From JABCPE02 sp963518955 (GTDB lineage Bacteria; Bacteroidota; Bacteroidia; Flavobacteriales; Weeksellaceae): a DNA stretch of 64,000 nt. The notes under the pieces were generated by a model, which was given only the letters and a program-made list of their open reading frames with translations, did no database searches and was not told the origin of the DNA. The number at the start of each line of letters is the position of its first letter. Position 1 is the stretch's first letter. The stretch lies in the NCBI GenBank assembly GCA_963518955.1, contig CAUQKI010000003.1, positions 1 to 64,000 on the forward strand. Direction: 5' to 3'. Of the stretch, positions 51,286 through 60,589 are shown one piece after another. Position numbers and translations under genes: made by a program.

Positions 51286-53367
51286 TTATTTTACGACCCA
51301 AGTCATTCCCAGTATGAAATTTCGCCCTGCCTGTGGGAAATAATAGGCAGCTCCATCATAGACATGCCCTTTGGTCATATACATTCTATTGAGAAGGTTA
51401 TTGAGGTTGAAATAAAGATTTAGTTCGTGATGTTTTAGGTTCAGTTTATAACCAGCCAAGAAATCCAAAAGATTATAATCAGGAATTGCAAGGGTCTGTG
51501 TATTATCTAGATACTGTCCGCTGACAAATTGGTTTTGAATACCGAAATTAAAGTTTTTCAGCTGATAAGACACGCTGATATTGCTGATGAATTTTGGAGA
51601 AAGAGCAATTTCCGTAGTTCCCAAATTTTCAAGCAGTCCGCCATTTTTCACATGAAAATTAAGGTTTTTATTTTCGCTCCAAGTTGCATTGGCCAAAATT
51701 TGGATGTTTTTGATGGGTTTTAGATTAAAGCCAAATTCCACGCCTCTTCTGAAAGATTTTCCTGAATTTTCTCTGATGAAAGCGCCTGTGTTATCAATTT
51801 TACCACTGAAAACCAACTGGTTATTATAGTGCATGTAGTAGAGGTTCGCAAAAACAGAAAAGAATTTTCCGCTTTTTTCCAGTCCCAGCTCAAAGTCGTG
51901 GAGCGTTTCATGCTGGATGTCATTTTTAGAAATAATGTCCTTTCGGCTCGGTTCTCGGTGAGCCAGTGCGTAGGAGAAATAGATTTTTCCGTGGTTAAAA
52001 TTAAAGTTAATTCCCGTTTTTGGGTTTAGGAAATTAAATACTCGGCTGAAATCGCCTCCTTCTCCTTTGAAATATTCTAAAACTTTGGCATTGTGATAGA
52101 TATGTCTAAATTGTAAATCTCCGAAAAGCTCAAATTTGTTCAAAGAATAAATGAATTTTCCGAAAAAAGAAAGGTCGTTTTTCACCGAATGATTGCGGTA
52201 ATATTCATGCTCGAAAGGAATCTGCGGCAGCCCAAACGCCGAACTCATATTCCCAAAATGCTTTCCTTGGTATTGGTTTCCTGTGCCGCCGAGGTTGATT
52301 TTCAGTTGGTTATACTTTCCATAAATATGCGCAACCATTCCATAAAAATCATTGTCCAGCCATTTTTTTCTGATGAGGTCTGTTTTTACGATTCCAGAAT
52401 TGAGAATGTTGTATTTATCGGGTCTTTGGTCTTGTTTGTAGTTTTCGTAGAAGCCTTTTCCTTTGGTGTAATGAAGGGTTGTTTCCAAATCCCAATGGTT
52501 GCTGATGTTTTGATTTAGAATAAGATGATAATGGTTTTGTCGGTAATTGTCCGTTTCGTTATCGTAGAAATTTACGATGTTTGCCCCTTGGTAGATTGCC
52601 CCAGAGGAATTGAATTTTCGGTTGATTTTATAAGTGTTTTCATCTATTCCGTTCCATGATTGGTAGGTTTTTTCCTTACCGCCGAAAGCCAAAAATTTTA
52701 GTTTTGTTTTTTCAGTTTTGAATAAAGCGGTGATGTTGTAGGACTGCAGGTCAGAGGTCGCCCTGTCTATGTATCCATCTGATTTTATGATGGAATATCT
52801 CGCCATGATGGAGAATTTGTTGTGAAGAAAATTCCCTGTTCCAGCCTCGAAAGAGTGTTTTCTGGTATCAAAAGAACCATAGGACTGGTCAGTTCGGAAA
52901 TATGGCGTTTCTTCTGGGTTTTTGGTGATGATATTTACACTCGCCCCGAAAGCCGCCGCCCCGTTGGATGTGCTTCCCACGCCTCTTTGAATTAGGATTT
53001 GAGAGGCTGAACTTGCTAAATCGCTGACATTTACGAAGAAAGTCCCCTGCGATTCGCTGTCGTTGTACGGAACGCCGTTCATCATCACATTGATAGAAGT
53101 TCCTGCCACGCCCCGAATTCTGAAATCTGAGTAGCCCACTCCGTTCCCAGTGTCCGATGAGGAAAGGACAGAGGTCTGATTTTTGAGGAGCATCGGGAGG
53201 TCTTGCCCGAGGTTTTTCTGGGCTAAATTTTCCACACGGATGATTTCTTTGGTGACGGGAAGCCGTTTGGTGAAATTAACCGCTTCAATTTCTTTAACTT
53301 TGGCAGAGTCTGCCTGTGCGTAGGACATAGAGCTAGCGCATAGCCCTAAATAAATAATTCCTTTCAT
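51286..53367 (-). CDS. TonB-dependent receptor under TPP riboswitch control, probable thiamine receptor
   Basis: A 693-residue outer-membrane receptor: signal peptide to about residue 17 (KGIIYLGLCASSMSYAQ), plug domain with ITKRLPVTKEIIRVENLAQ-type N-terminus, VGYSDFRIRGVAGTSINVMMNGVPYND and IQRGVGSTSNGAAAFGASVNIITK, and a barrel ending TWVVK. The gene is preceded by a TPP riboswitch on the same strand. Receptors under THI-box control in Bacteroidota have been predicted to import thiamine (Omr1 type). The ligand is therefore inferred from the riboswitch, not from the protein itself. Confidence 0.85.
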   Translation of the reverse strand: MKGIIYLGLCASSMSYAQADSAKVKEIEAVNFTKRLPVTKEIIRVENLAQKNLGQDLPMLLKNQTSVLSSSDTGNGVGYSDFRIRGVAGTSINVMMNGVPYNDSESQGTFFVNVSDLASSASQILIQRGVGSTSNGAAAFGASVNIITKNPEETPYFRTDQSYGSFDTRKHSFEAGTGNFLHNKFSIMARYSIIKSDGYIDRATSDLQSYNITALFKTEKTKLKFLAFGGKEKTYQSWNGIDENTYKINRKFNSSGAIYQGANIVNFYDNETDNYRQNHYHLILNQNISNHWDLETTLHYTKGKGFYENYKQDQRPDKYNILNSGIVKTDLIRKKWLDNDFYGMVAHIYGKYNQLKINLGGTGNQYQGKHFGNMSSAFGLPQIPFEHEYYRNHSVKNDLSFFGKFIYSLNKFELFGDLQFRHIYHNAKVLEYFKGEGGDFSRVFNFLNPKTGINFNFNHGKIYFSYALAHREPSRKDIISKNDIQHETLHDFELGLEKSGKFFSVFANLYYMHYNNQLVFSGKIDNTGAFIRENSGKSFRRGVEFGFNLKPIKNIQILANATWSENKNLNFHVKNGGLLENLGTTEIALSPKFISNISVSYQLKNFNFGIQNQFVSGQYLDNTQTLAIPDYNLLDFLAGYKLNLKHHELNLYFNLNNLLNRMYMTKGHVYDGAAYYFPQAGRNFILGMTWVVK

Positions 53368-53439
53368 TCTTTCAATAATTTTTTAGTTAAACAATTTTGA
53401 GAATAAAAGGATGCGAAAAAATAAGAGAACACAATCGTG

Positions 53440-53520
53440 CCTAAACACTTCCCTAAACAGCATTACCTGTTCAGGTTCATTGGGTATGATCTCAGCCTTT
53501 TACAGCACCCCTTTTTGCTG
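53440..53520 (-). ncRNA. TPP riboswitch (THI box)
   Basis: The complement reads GGGGTGC (rc 53505-53511), GGCTGAGA, ATACCC, GAACCTGAACAGGTAATGC (rc 53460-53478) and GGGAAG (rc 53448-53453), in the canonical order of the thiamine-pyrophosphate aptamer. It lies about 75 bases before the receptor start. No terminator hairpin is visible between aptamer and ATG, so control is probably translational. Confidence 0.95.
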
Positions 53521-53523
53521 GCG

Positions 53524-53531
53524 CAAAGATA
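53524..53531 (-). promoter_or_regulatory. -7 element of the riboswitch transcript
   Basis: TATCTTTG on the complement, ending about a dozen bases before the aptamer. Confidence 0.6.
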
Positions 53532-53623
53532 TTAAATTTAGAATAAAATCCGAAAAATAGTGACATTTAACATCGTAAAATCAAATTCCAAATAAGGGTG
53601 TCTACTAATTCAAAATAATATTA

Positions 53624-53631
53624 TACTTTTG
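53624..53631 (+). promoter_or_regulatory. -7 element of topA
   Basis: TACTTTTG fits the -7 consensus, 14 bp before the topA ATG. Confidence 0.5.
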
Positions 53632-53645
53632 CAAAAATTTTTGGT

Positions 53646-56150
53646 ATGGCAAAAAATTTAGTAATCGTAGAGTCTCCTGCAAAGGCAAAAACTATTCAAA
53701 AGTATTTGGGTAAGGATTTTGAGGTGAAATCCAGTTTTGGACACATTAGAGACCTTCCTAAAAAAGGCATGGGTATCAATCTGGAAAATTTTACGCCAGA
53801 TTATGAAATCTCTGCTGATAAGAAAAAAGTAGTGGCAGATCTGAAAGCAGCATCTAAAAAAGCTGAAACAGTGTGGCTGGCTTCCGATGAAGACCGCGAA
53901 GGAGAGGCTATCGCTTGGCATCTTGCACAAGAGCTAAAACTAAAATCCGAAAATACCAAACGAATAGTTTTCCACGAAATTACTAAAAATGCAATACTAA
54001 AAGCAGTAGAAAACCCTAGAGAAATAGACCAAAATCTAGTCAATGCCCAGCAGGCAAGAAGAGTTCTTGACCGAATAGTGGGTTTTGAGATGTCGCCAGT
54101 CCTTTGGAAGAAAGTAAAACCAGGGCTTTCGGCTGGGCGTGTCCAGTCGGTAGCGGTGCGGCTTATCGTAGAAAGAGAAAAGGAAATAAGGGAGTTTAAG
54201 CCCATTCCTTCGTATAAAGTGGAAGGTGTTTTTACCAACCTTGAAAAACAAGAAATTTCCGCAAAACTAAAGAAAGATTTTACCAAAGAACAAGATGCAG
54301 AGAACTTCCTAAACCAAGTTCAAAACATTGATTTTAAGGTTCTTAATGTAGATGTAAAACCTGCGCAGCGTTCGGCATCGGCTCCTTTTACTACTTCTAC
54401 ATTACAGCAGGAGGCGAGTAACAGGCTGGGATATGGCGTAACGACGACGATGCGCGTGGCACAGAGGCTCTATGAAGAGGGATATATCACCTATATGAGA
54501 ACGGACTCTGTGAACCTTTCTCAAGAAGCTATAAACGCTGCTAAAAATCAGATTTTAAAAGAATTCGGTGAGGAGTATTCTCAGCCAAGAAACTATGTAA
54601 CCAAATCGGCATCTGCACAGGAAGCCCACGAGGCGATTCGTCCAACGGATTTTGGAGTGAAATCCATCGATGATGTTCAGCTGAACAAGCTTTATCAACT
54701 TATATACAAACGAACATTAGCCAGCCAAATGGCCAATGCTAAGTTGGAAAAAACTGTAATAGAAATAGGAAATCCAGAGTTGCCGCAGCATTTCGAGGCG
54801 CAGGGAGAGGTTATTGTTTTTGATGGTTTCCTTCGTGCTTATGGTATTTATAAAAATGAAGATGAAGAGCAGGAGGATGGCTACAAAATATTACCAAAAG
54901 TAAATGTAGGCGAAGCTTTGGCATATAAAAAAATCACAGCAGTAGAAAAATTCAGCCGTCCAGTGTCTCGTTTTACAGAAGCTGGCTTGGTGAAAAAACT
55001 GGAAGAATTAGGCATCGGAAGGCCGTCTACTTATGCGCCTACGATTCAGACGATTCAGAATCGTGAGTATGTAGACAAGCGCGAAATAGAACCAAAGGGA
55101 CGCGAAATAGTAAAGCTTACCTTGACAAAAACAGGATTAAAAAAAGAAATCCTAACGGAGAAATTCGGAGGAGATAAAAATAAATTTGTCCCAACAGATA
55201 TAGGAATCGTTGTAAATGACTTTTTGACAACTAATTTCAATGAAATTCTGGACTATGGTTTCACTGCAAAAGTGGAGGAAGATTTCGATGAGATAGCCAG
55301 AGGAGAAGAGAAATGGAAAGATGTTCTCAAAAACTTCTATAGTAGTTTTCACCCAAAAATAGAGGATGTAGGCGAGAATGCAGATAGGGCGACAGGAGAG
55401 AGACTGCTGGGACAAGACCCTAAAACAGGCAAAAATGTTTATGCTCGAATTGGGCGTTTTGGGCCGATGGTTCAGATAGGAGAAACGGACAGTGATGAAA
55501 AGCCTATTTTCGCATCGCTTATGGCGACTCAGAACATCGTTACTATTACTTTGGAAGAGGCATTGGAACTCTTTAAAGTGCCATTTGATTTACAAGACTA
55601 TGAAGGAAAAACCGTTACGGTGGGAGTAGGGCGTTTTGGACCATATGTGAAATGGGGCGAGGCGTTCATCAGCCTTCCAAAGGGAGAAAATCCGCTTTCG
55701 GTGGACTATGACAGGGCAGTAGCCATAATAGAAGAAAAGAAAAAAGCAGATGCGCCAGTGGCTTCTTATAAGGGAGAGCCTGTTACCAAAGGCGTAGGAA
55801 GATTTGGGCCATATCTGAAATATCAGGATATCTACATCAATGTGCCTAAAAAATACGATTTTGAAAATCTTTCCCAAAAAGAAGTGGAGGAACTCATAGA
55901 GGCGAAGCTCGATAAGGAAGCCAACCGCTATATCCAGCAGTGGGAAAAAGAAAAAATATCGATAGAAAATGGGCGATGGGGGCCTTTTATAAAATTTAAA
56001 AAAGCGAATTTCAAGATTCCTAAAAAACAAGATGAGACTAAATATACGGCAGAAGAACTGAAAGAAACTTCCTTAGATCAAGTAAAAAAGTGGATTTTGG
56101 AGCAGGACAAAACAGCTTTTGCAGAGAAAAAAACAGCAAAGAAAAAATAA
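53646..56150 (+). CDS. topA: DNA topoisomerase I
   Basis: An 834-residue type IA topoisomerase that relaxes negative supercoils. Toprim domain with VIVESPAKAKTIQKYLG and DEDREGEAIAWH, catalytic Tyr283 in GYITYMRTDS, QEAHEAIRPT. Instead of Cys4 zinc fingers, the C-terminus has four GR(F/W)GP repeats (GRFGPMVQIG, GRFGPYVKWG, GRFGPYLKY, GRWGPFIKFK), the Toprim-CRPT module. A lysine-rich tail ends the protein. A weak hairpin (56161-56195) follows. Confidence 0.97.
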   Translation: MAKNLVIVESPAKAKTIQKYLGKDFEVKSSFGHIRDLPKKGMGINLENFTPDYEISADKKKVVADLKAASKKAETVWLASDEDREGEAIAWHLAQELKLKSENTKRIVFHEITKNAILKAVENPREIDQNLVNAQQARRVLDRIVGFEMSPVLWKKVKPGLSAGRVQSVAVRLIVEREKEIREFKPIPSYKVEGVFTNLEKQEISAKLKKDFTKEQDAENFLNQVQNIDFKVLNVDVKPAQRSASAPFTTSTLQQEASNRLGYGVTTTMRVAQRLYEEGYITYMRTDSVNLSQEAINAAKNQILKEFGEEYSQPRNYVTKSASAQEAHEAIRPTDFGVKSIDDVQLNKLYQLIYKRTLASQMANAKLEKTVIEIGNPELPQHFEAQGEVIVFDGFLRAYGIYKNEDEEQEDGYKILPKVNVGEALAYKKITAVEKFSRPVSRFTEAGLVKKLEELGIGRPSTYAPTIQTIQNREYVDKREIEPKGREIVKLTLTKTGLKKEILTEKFGGDKNKFVPTDIGIVVNDFLTTNFNEILDYGFTAKVEEDFDEIARGEEKWKDVLKNFYSSFHPKIEDVGENADRATGERLLGQDPKTGKNVYARIGRFGPMVQIGETDSDEKPIFASLMATQNIVTITLEEALELFKVPFDLQDYEGKTVTVGVGRFGPYVKWGEAFISLPKGENPLSVDYDRAVAIIEEKKKADAPVASYKGEPVTKGVGRFGPYLKYQDIYINVPKKYDFENLSQKEVEELIEAKLDKEANRYIQQWEKEKISIENGRWGPFIKFKKANFKIPKKQDETKYTAEELKETSLDQVKKWILEQDKTAFAEKKTAKKK

Positions 56151-56160
56151 TGAAAATGAG

Positions 56161-56195
56161 AGGAAAAGGTAATGAAATATTTTGCCTTTTTTTCT
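56161..56195 (+). terminator. Possible terminator after topA
   Basis: AGGAAAAGG pairs imperfectly with CCTTTTTTT over a long loop, followed by a T-rich stretch. Confidence 0.5.
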
Positions 56196-56214
56196 TATAT
56201 ATTGAGTAAAAGGA

Positions 56215-57285
56215 ATGGATTTACAAGACATTTTTATAAAGCCAGAAAAAATCAGTTGTGAGCATTGGCAGCTTGGAAACACTATTTCTGATGAGGTTCA
56301 GGAAAATGGAGTGGTGCTTATTTTTTGTTCTGATGAAAGAGGGAGCGGAGGAAATGCTGAAATGAAGGATTTCAGCAGGCTTAGAAAAGAATTTTATGCC
56401 TTGTCATCATTTGATTTTGAAGTTCCTATTTGTGATTTGGGAGATCTTATTTCGGGTAAAAATCAGGCTGATACGCGATATGTTTTGGAGGAAATCCTGA
56501 CATTTTGTTATAATAAAAATGCAGTTCCAGTTGTCATCGGCGGAAGCGTGGATTTGTCTTACGCATTATTTTCAGCATTAAATTTCCATCAAAAAGGCAT
56601 TAACTACGCTCATGTTTCTAATGTTGCCTCTCTTTCTAACGAGGGAGAAGAGATTTCGGAAGCGAACTATTTACACAAGATTTTGACAAAAAAAGAAGCT
56701 TCTTTACGAAATTTTCATCTTTTGGGCTATCAAAGGCATTTGAATGAAATCGCTTTATTAAAGCTGATGAAAGAAGTGGATTTTGATGTCCTTCGCCTTG
56801 CTGATATGATGAATACGACGGAGAGAGCAGAGCCTTTTTTCCGCAGAGCAGATATAGTTACGCTCAACTGTGATGCCGTGGAGAGTTTTTCGGAGGCTTT
56901 TTCTACAAATCCGCAGGTAAATGGGCTGAACCGCCGCGAAATCTGTGCCTATATGAAAGAAATAGGACTGAGCGAAAATCTGAAAACTTTCGGGGTGTTT
57001 AATTTTAATGTTGGTTCTGAAAGCGCTTTAAATCATCAACTTATGGCGCAGATGCTTTGGTATTTGATAGAAGGAATAAATATCCAGAGGACGCATCCAA
57101 AGGAGTGCAGTTATGATACTTTTGTGGTTTTGATAGACAATAGGGAGTTTAGTTTTAAAAGGGATACTTTCAGCGGATTGTGGTATTTTGCGAAGGGAAA
57201 TGAGGTGAAAAAATGGATTCCTTGTTCCCGAGAAGACTACGAAAACGCCAAGAGAGGCGAACTGAATAAAAGGTTTTTAATATAA
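56215..57285 (+). CDS. Arginase/formimidoylglutamase-fold protein with degenerate metal site
   Basis: A 356-residue protein whose outline follows the ureohydrolase family: VPVVIGGSVDLSYALFSAL at 105-122, NYAHVSNVASL at 130-140, IVTLNCDAVESF at 214-225, and NGLNRREICAYMKEIG at 236-251. The manganese ligands are not kept: GGDHS has become GGSVD, DAHxD has become HVSN, and SxDxDxxDP has become NCDAVES. It is therefore unlikely to be an active Mn hydrolase and may have a structural or binding role. It follows topA and lies 4 bp before the GT2 gene. Confidence 0.78.
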   Translation: MDLQDIFIKPEKISCEHWQLGNTISDEVQENGVVLIFCSDERGSGGNAEMKDFSRLRKEFYALSSFDFEVPICDLGDLISGKNQADTRYVLEEILTFCYNKNAVPVVIGGSVDLSYALFSALNFHQKGINYAHVSNVASLSNEGEEISEANYLHKILTKKEASLRNFHLLGYQRHLNEIALLKLMKEVDFDVLRLADMMNTTERAEPFFRRADIVTLNCDAVESFSEAFSTNPQVNGLNRREICAYMKEIGLSENLKTFGVFNFNVGSESALNHQLMAQMLWYLIEGINIQRTHPKECSYDTFVVLIDNREFSFKRDTFSGLWYFAKGNEVKKWIPCSREDYENAKRGELNKRFLI

Positions 57286-57289
57286 GATT

Positions 57290-58282
57290 ATGAAGAAAGT
57301 TTCCATCATCGTTCCTGTTTATAATGTAGAAAAATATCTTGCAAAATGCCTTGATTCATTGGTGAATCAGACTTTGGAGGATGTGGAAATTATTGTCGTA
57401 GATGATGGAAGCAGGGATAATTCTAAGCAGATTATAGATGAATTCCAGACCAAATATCCTGATAAAATAAAATCTTTTGTAAAGGAAAATGGAGGGCTGA
57501 GCGATGCGAGAAATTTCGGTTTGGATAGGGCAAGTGGCGAATATATAGGCTTTGTGGATAGTGATGATTATGTTACAGCGGAGATGTTTGAGGAGATGTA
57601 TTCTCTTGCTCAAAAATACGATGCTGAAATGGTAATCTGTAATCTTCAAAAAGTGGATGAAAATGGAAAAATCCTTCAAAAACTAACACAAGTTCCCAAT
57701 ATGCCAGAGAAAATAGATTTAGCGAAAAATCTTTCTGTTTTTTCTGATTTGGGATATTTTGCTTGTAATAAACTTTTTAAAAGGGATTTGTTTGAAAATA
57801 AGCGATTTAAAAAAGGAGTGCATTTTGAAGATATACAACTCATTCCGCAGCTTTTGTTGAGTTGTAAAACTTTAGCTCAGACTCAGAATTATCATTACCA
57901 ATACCTTGAGCGACAGGACTCTATCACAAAAACCCATACGGAAAAAGGTTTGGATTTATTAAATGCTGTGAAGGATGTGGAAGAAGTGTTCTATAGGTCT
58001 CAATATTCTAATGAAAAACACGCATTGAGGGGGTTTTGGATAATGGAGGCAGTTTATTCTTATTTGGCGTATTTGGCTTTTGTTAAAGATGATGATTTAT
58101 ACCGAAAAATGTCAGCAGAACTCAGAAAATTCATTAAGGAAAGAAAAATATCTTTGATAGAAATTCTTAATTATGAGCGGTTTGGTAAGAATTATCTCGT
58201 ATCTTTGCCAATCAAGAAAAAAGTATATTATTTATTGTATTTTTTTAGGCAGGAATGGCTTTTGCGAAAAATGCTGAAATAA
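57290..58282 (+). CDS. Family 2 glycosyltransferase
   Basis: A 330-residue GT-A enzyme. The N-terminal KVSIIVPVYNVEKYLAKCLDSLVNQTLEDVEIIVVDDGSRDNS and the DXD-like GFVDSDDYV are classical GT2 motifs, and NGGLSDARNFG is conserved. The C-terminal third is helical and basic (KKKVYYLLYFFRQEWLLRK) and probably lies on the membrane. It transfers a sugar to a lipid-linked repeat unit. First gene of the polysaccharide cluster. Confidence 0.92.
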   Translation: MKKVSIIVPVYNVEKYLAKCLDSLVNQTLEDVEIIVVDDGSRDNSKQIIDEFQTKYPDKIKSFVKENGGLSDARNFGLDRASGEYIGFVDSDDYVTAEMFEEMYSLAQKYDAEMVICNLQKVDENGKILQKLTQVPNMPEKIDLAKNLSVFSDLGYFACNKLFKRDLFENKRFKKGVHFEDIQLIPQLLLSCKTLAQTQNYHYQYLERQDSITKTHTEKGLDLLNAVKDVEEVFYRSQYSNEKHALRGFWIMEAVYSYLAYLAFVKDDDLYRKMSAELRKFIKERKISLIEILNYERFGKNYLVSLPIKKKVYYLLYFFRQEWLLRKMLK

Positions 58283-58292
58283 CAGATAGAAA

Positions 58293-59423
58293 ATGATACA
58301 TTTCCTACACCCAGTTTTTACTATACTGACAATAATTCTCGTAATTTATAGCTTCTTAGAGGTAAATAATTACAAGAATTATAGTTCTGTGTGGGTAGTG
58401 ATCGCTTTTTTGACAATATTTATAGGGTTAAGATATTGGATAGGTGCAGATTATGCAAATTATTTTAAGGCATATGATGAATTTGGAAGAAATCTGGATA
58501 TGTCAGATATTCTTAATATGATTAGAGAAAGGAGGAAGGATATACACATGGAATGGTTGTATTTGTTCTTTGCAAATGCAATATATGAGGCAGGCTTTTC
58601 TTTTTATGTTTTTACTTTTTTATTAGCAATAGTTTCTATTTCAATTAAATATAAAGTCTTTACTGAAAATGCGGTATATCCAGCATTTGCGATGTTGTTG
58701 TTTATGTATCCTACAATATTTGTTTCTGATGGAGGACAGATGAGACAGGGAATGGCTATGGCTATACTTCTTTTTTCCTTTAAATATATTAAGGAAAGAA
58801 AACTTCTTATGTTTTTGTTTACAGCATATTTAGCCATAGGTTTTCATACATCAACAACGATTTTTATTATTGCCTATTGGGTGGTTTTGATTCCTATGAA
58901 TTCTACTCGTATATTAATAGCTGTTTTAATATGCATGGCATTATCCCCATTAAAACTTTATCAATATGTTTCATTATTGGATTCTTTTGTTTCTACAGGA
59001 GTTTATTCTGGTTTTCAATCTTATGAATCGTTAGATATTGAAGAATCCTCTGCTCGTTTTGTTAAGCTTACAGATTTGATCTGTATTGTATATACATACT
59101 TTTTAGTTGCATATGATAAAGTAGCATGTCAAAAAATTCCATATTACGAGTATATGAGAAATATAGGGGTTCTGGGGATATGTTTGTACTTTATTTTTAG
59201 ATGGAATGATATATTTGCATCAAGATTGATAGCCAATTTTCTTATTTATATGCCTATGGTGTTGGTAAATATAGTTGCAGCTGTAAGTAGTGATAGATTA
59301 AGAAAGTCACTACAATATATGCTTTTGTTGTTTATGACCTTCCAATATTTTGTATATGCTAATCAACATGGATTGAGAGCAGGATATACAATAGAATATA
59401 GAAATATTTTATGGATAGAATAA
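58293..59423 (+). CDS. EpsG-family polysaccharide polymerase (Wzy-like)
   Basis: A 376-residue integral membrane protein with about ten helices. FLTIFIGLRYWIGADYANYFKAYDEFG, the DGGQMRQGMAMAILLFSFKYIKERK loop and GFHTSTTIFIIAYW match the EpsG family (PF14897), which polymerises repeat units in Wzx/Wzy-type capsule and exopolysaccharide pathways. Coding is more AT-rich than in the neighbours, as is usual for polymerase genes. It lies 10 bp after the GT2 gene. Confidence 0.88.
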   Translation: MIHFLHPVFTILTIILVIYSFLEVNNYKNYSSVWVVIAFLTIFIGLRYWIGADYANYFKAYDEFGRNLDMSDILNMIRERRKDIHMEWLYLFFANAIYEAGFSFYVFTFLLAIVSISIKYKVFTENAVYPAFAMLLFMYPTIFVSDGGQMRQGMAMAILLFSFKYIKERKLLMFLFTAYLAIGFHTSTTIFIIAYWVVLIPMNSTRILIAVLICMALSPLKLYQYVSLLDSFVSTGVYSGFQSYESLDIEESSARFVKLTDLICIVYTYFLVAYDKVACQKIPYYEYMRNIGVLGICLYFIFRWNDIFASRLIANFLIYMPMVLVNIVAAVSSDRLRKSLQYMLLLFMTFQYFVYANQHGLRAGYTIEYRNILWIE

Positions 59424-59430
59424 AAATATT

Positions 59431-60549
59431 ATGAATGAAATAAAACTATTTTTTGGATTAGAAGGACAAATGTTTTTTCTTGTGAAAATATGTTTTGTTC
59501 TCTTACTTTCTTTTTTGTTAAGTTATAAAGCTATACCTGTAATCATTAGAATTTCAAAGAGTAAAAATCTAATGGATATACCAGATGATAGAAGTTCCCA
59601 TGAGTATAAAATTCCTAATCTTGGTGGGATTGCTTTGTTTTATACAATAGGTATCTGTGCACCGATTTTTGCTTACGAGTTATTCATGCAGTATAGATTT
59701 TTGTTTCCTGCATTGGTTATCTTGCTTTATATAGGAGTAATGGATGATATTTTGGTGATGAAAGCCTATAAAAAACTAATTGGGCAAATTGTTATTGCGA
59801 CCATGATGGTAGTGGGTTCTGATGTCCGAATAAGAAGTTTGTTTGGCTTGTTTGGTGTTTATGAATTAGAATATTTTGTAAGTGTATTTTTTAGTATATT
59901 TTCATTTATTATACTTATCAATGCATTTAATCTGATAGATGGAATAGATGGGCTAGCAGGAATATTTGCGGTGATTAGTTTTTCTATTTTTGGATTTAGT
60001 TATTATCGTTTAGGAGAATATAATTATCCTATGGTCATTCTTTGTGTGGTGATTATAGGATCTTTGTTGGGTTTTTTATATTATAACTTATCCAATAACT
60101 GGCGGCAAAAGATTTTTATGGGAGATACAGGTTCTATGATTATAGGATTTATCCTTGTGTTTACGGCGTTTTATTTCATTGATTTGTTTATCAGTGGTGG
60201 AGATGTAGTGCCCATAGGAAGACCAAAATATCATATGGAAACAGCTCCTATTATAGCGGCTGCTATTTTGATTATCCCTATTATAGATACTTTGAATGTT
60301 ATTATTGTAAGGCTTTTGAATAAAAAATCGCCATTAAGAGCAGATAGAAACCATATCCACCACAAGGTTTTGGATTTAGGTTTTACTCATAAAAAGGCTA
60401 CAGCATTTATTATCACCTATTACATGGGAATAGTTTTGGTTACCTATTTTCTGCGTCATATAGATATTAATTTATTATTTTTAGTGGTGCTTAGTTTAGG
60501 TTTTTTGGGGGCATATTTGCCAAATATTATATCAAAAATGAAGAAATAA
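59431..60549 (+). CDS. WecA/MraY-family undecaprenyl-phosphate sugar-1-phosphate transferase
   Basis: A 372-residue multi-helix protein of the polyprenyl-phosphate GlcNAc-1-phosphate transferase family. Motifs are MDIPDDRSSHEYKIPNLGGIALF, the metal-binding MDDILVMKAYKKLIGQ, NAFNLIDGIDGLAG, FMGDTGSMIIGF and the cytoplasmic PLRADRNHIHHKVLDLG. It would start repeat-unit assembly on undecaprenyl phosphate. It follows the polymerase by 7 bp. Confidence 0.93.
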   Translation: MNEIKLFFGLEGQMFFLVKICFVLLLSFLLSYKAIPVIIRISKSKNLMDIPDDRSSHEYKIPNLGGIALFYTIGICAPIFAYELFMQYRFLFPALVILLYIGVMDDILVMKAYKKLIGQIVIATMMVVGSDVRIRSLFGLFGVYELEYFVSVFFSIFSFIILINAFNLIDGIDGLAGIFAVISFSIFGFSYYRLGEYNYPMVILCVVIIGSLLGFLYYNLSNNWRQKIFMGDTGSMIIGFILVFTAFYFIDLFISGGDVVPIGRPKYHMETAPIIAAAILIIPIIDTLNVIIVRLLNKKSPLRADRNHIHHKVLDLGFTHKKATAFIITYYMGIVLVTYFLRHIDINLLFLVVLSLGFLGAYLPNIISKMKK

Positions 60550-60561
60550 TAATAAAAATCA

Positions 60562-60569
60562 TATTTTTG
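60562..60569 (+). promoter_or_regulatory. -7 element before the export genes
   Basis: TATTTTTG fits the -7 consensus, 20 bp before the OPX gene. It may give the export genes additional transcription within the cluster. Confidence 0.45.
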
Positions 60570-60589
60570 TAGAATCAATAATAAAAACG

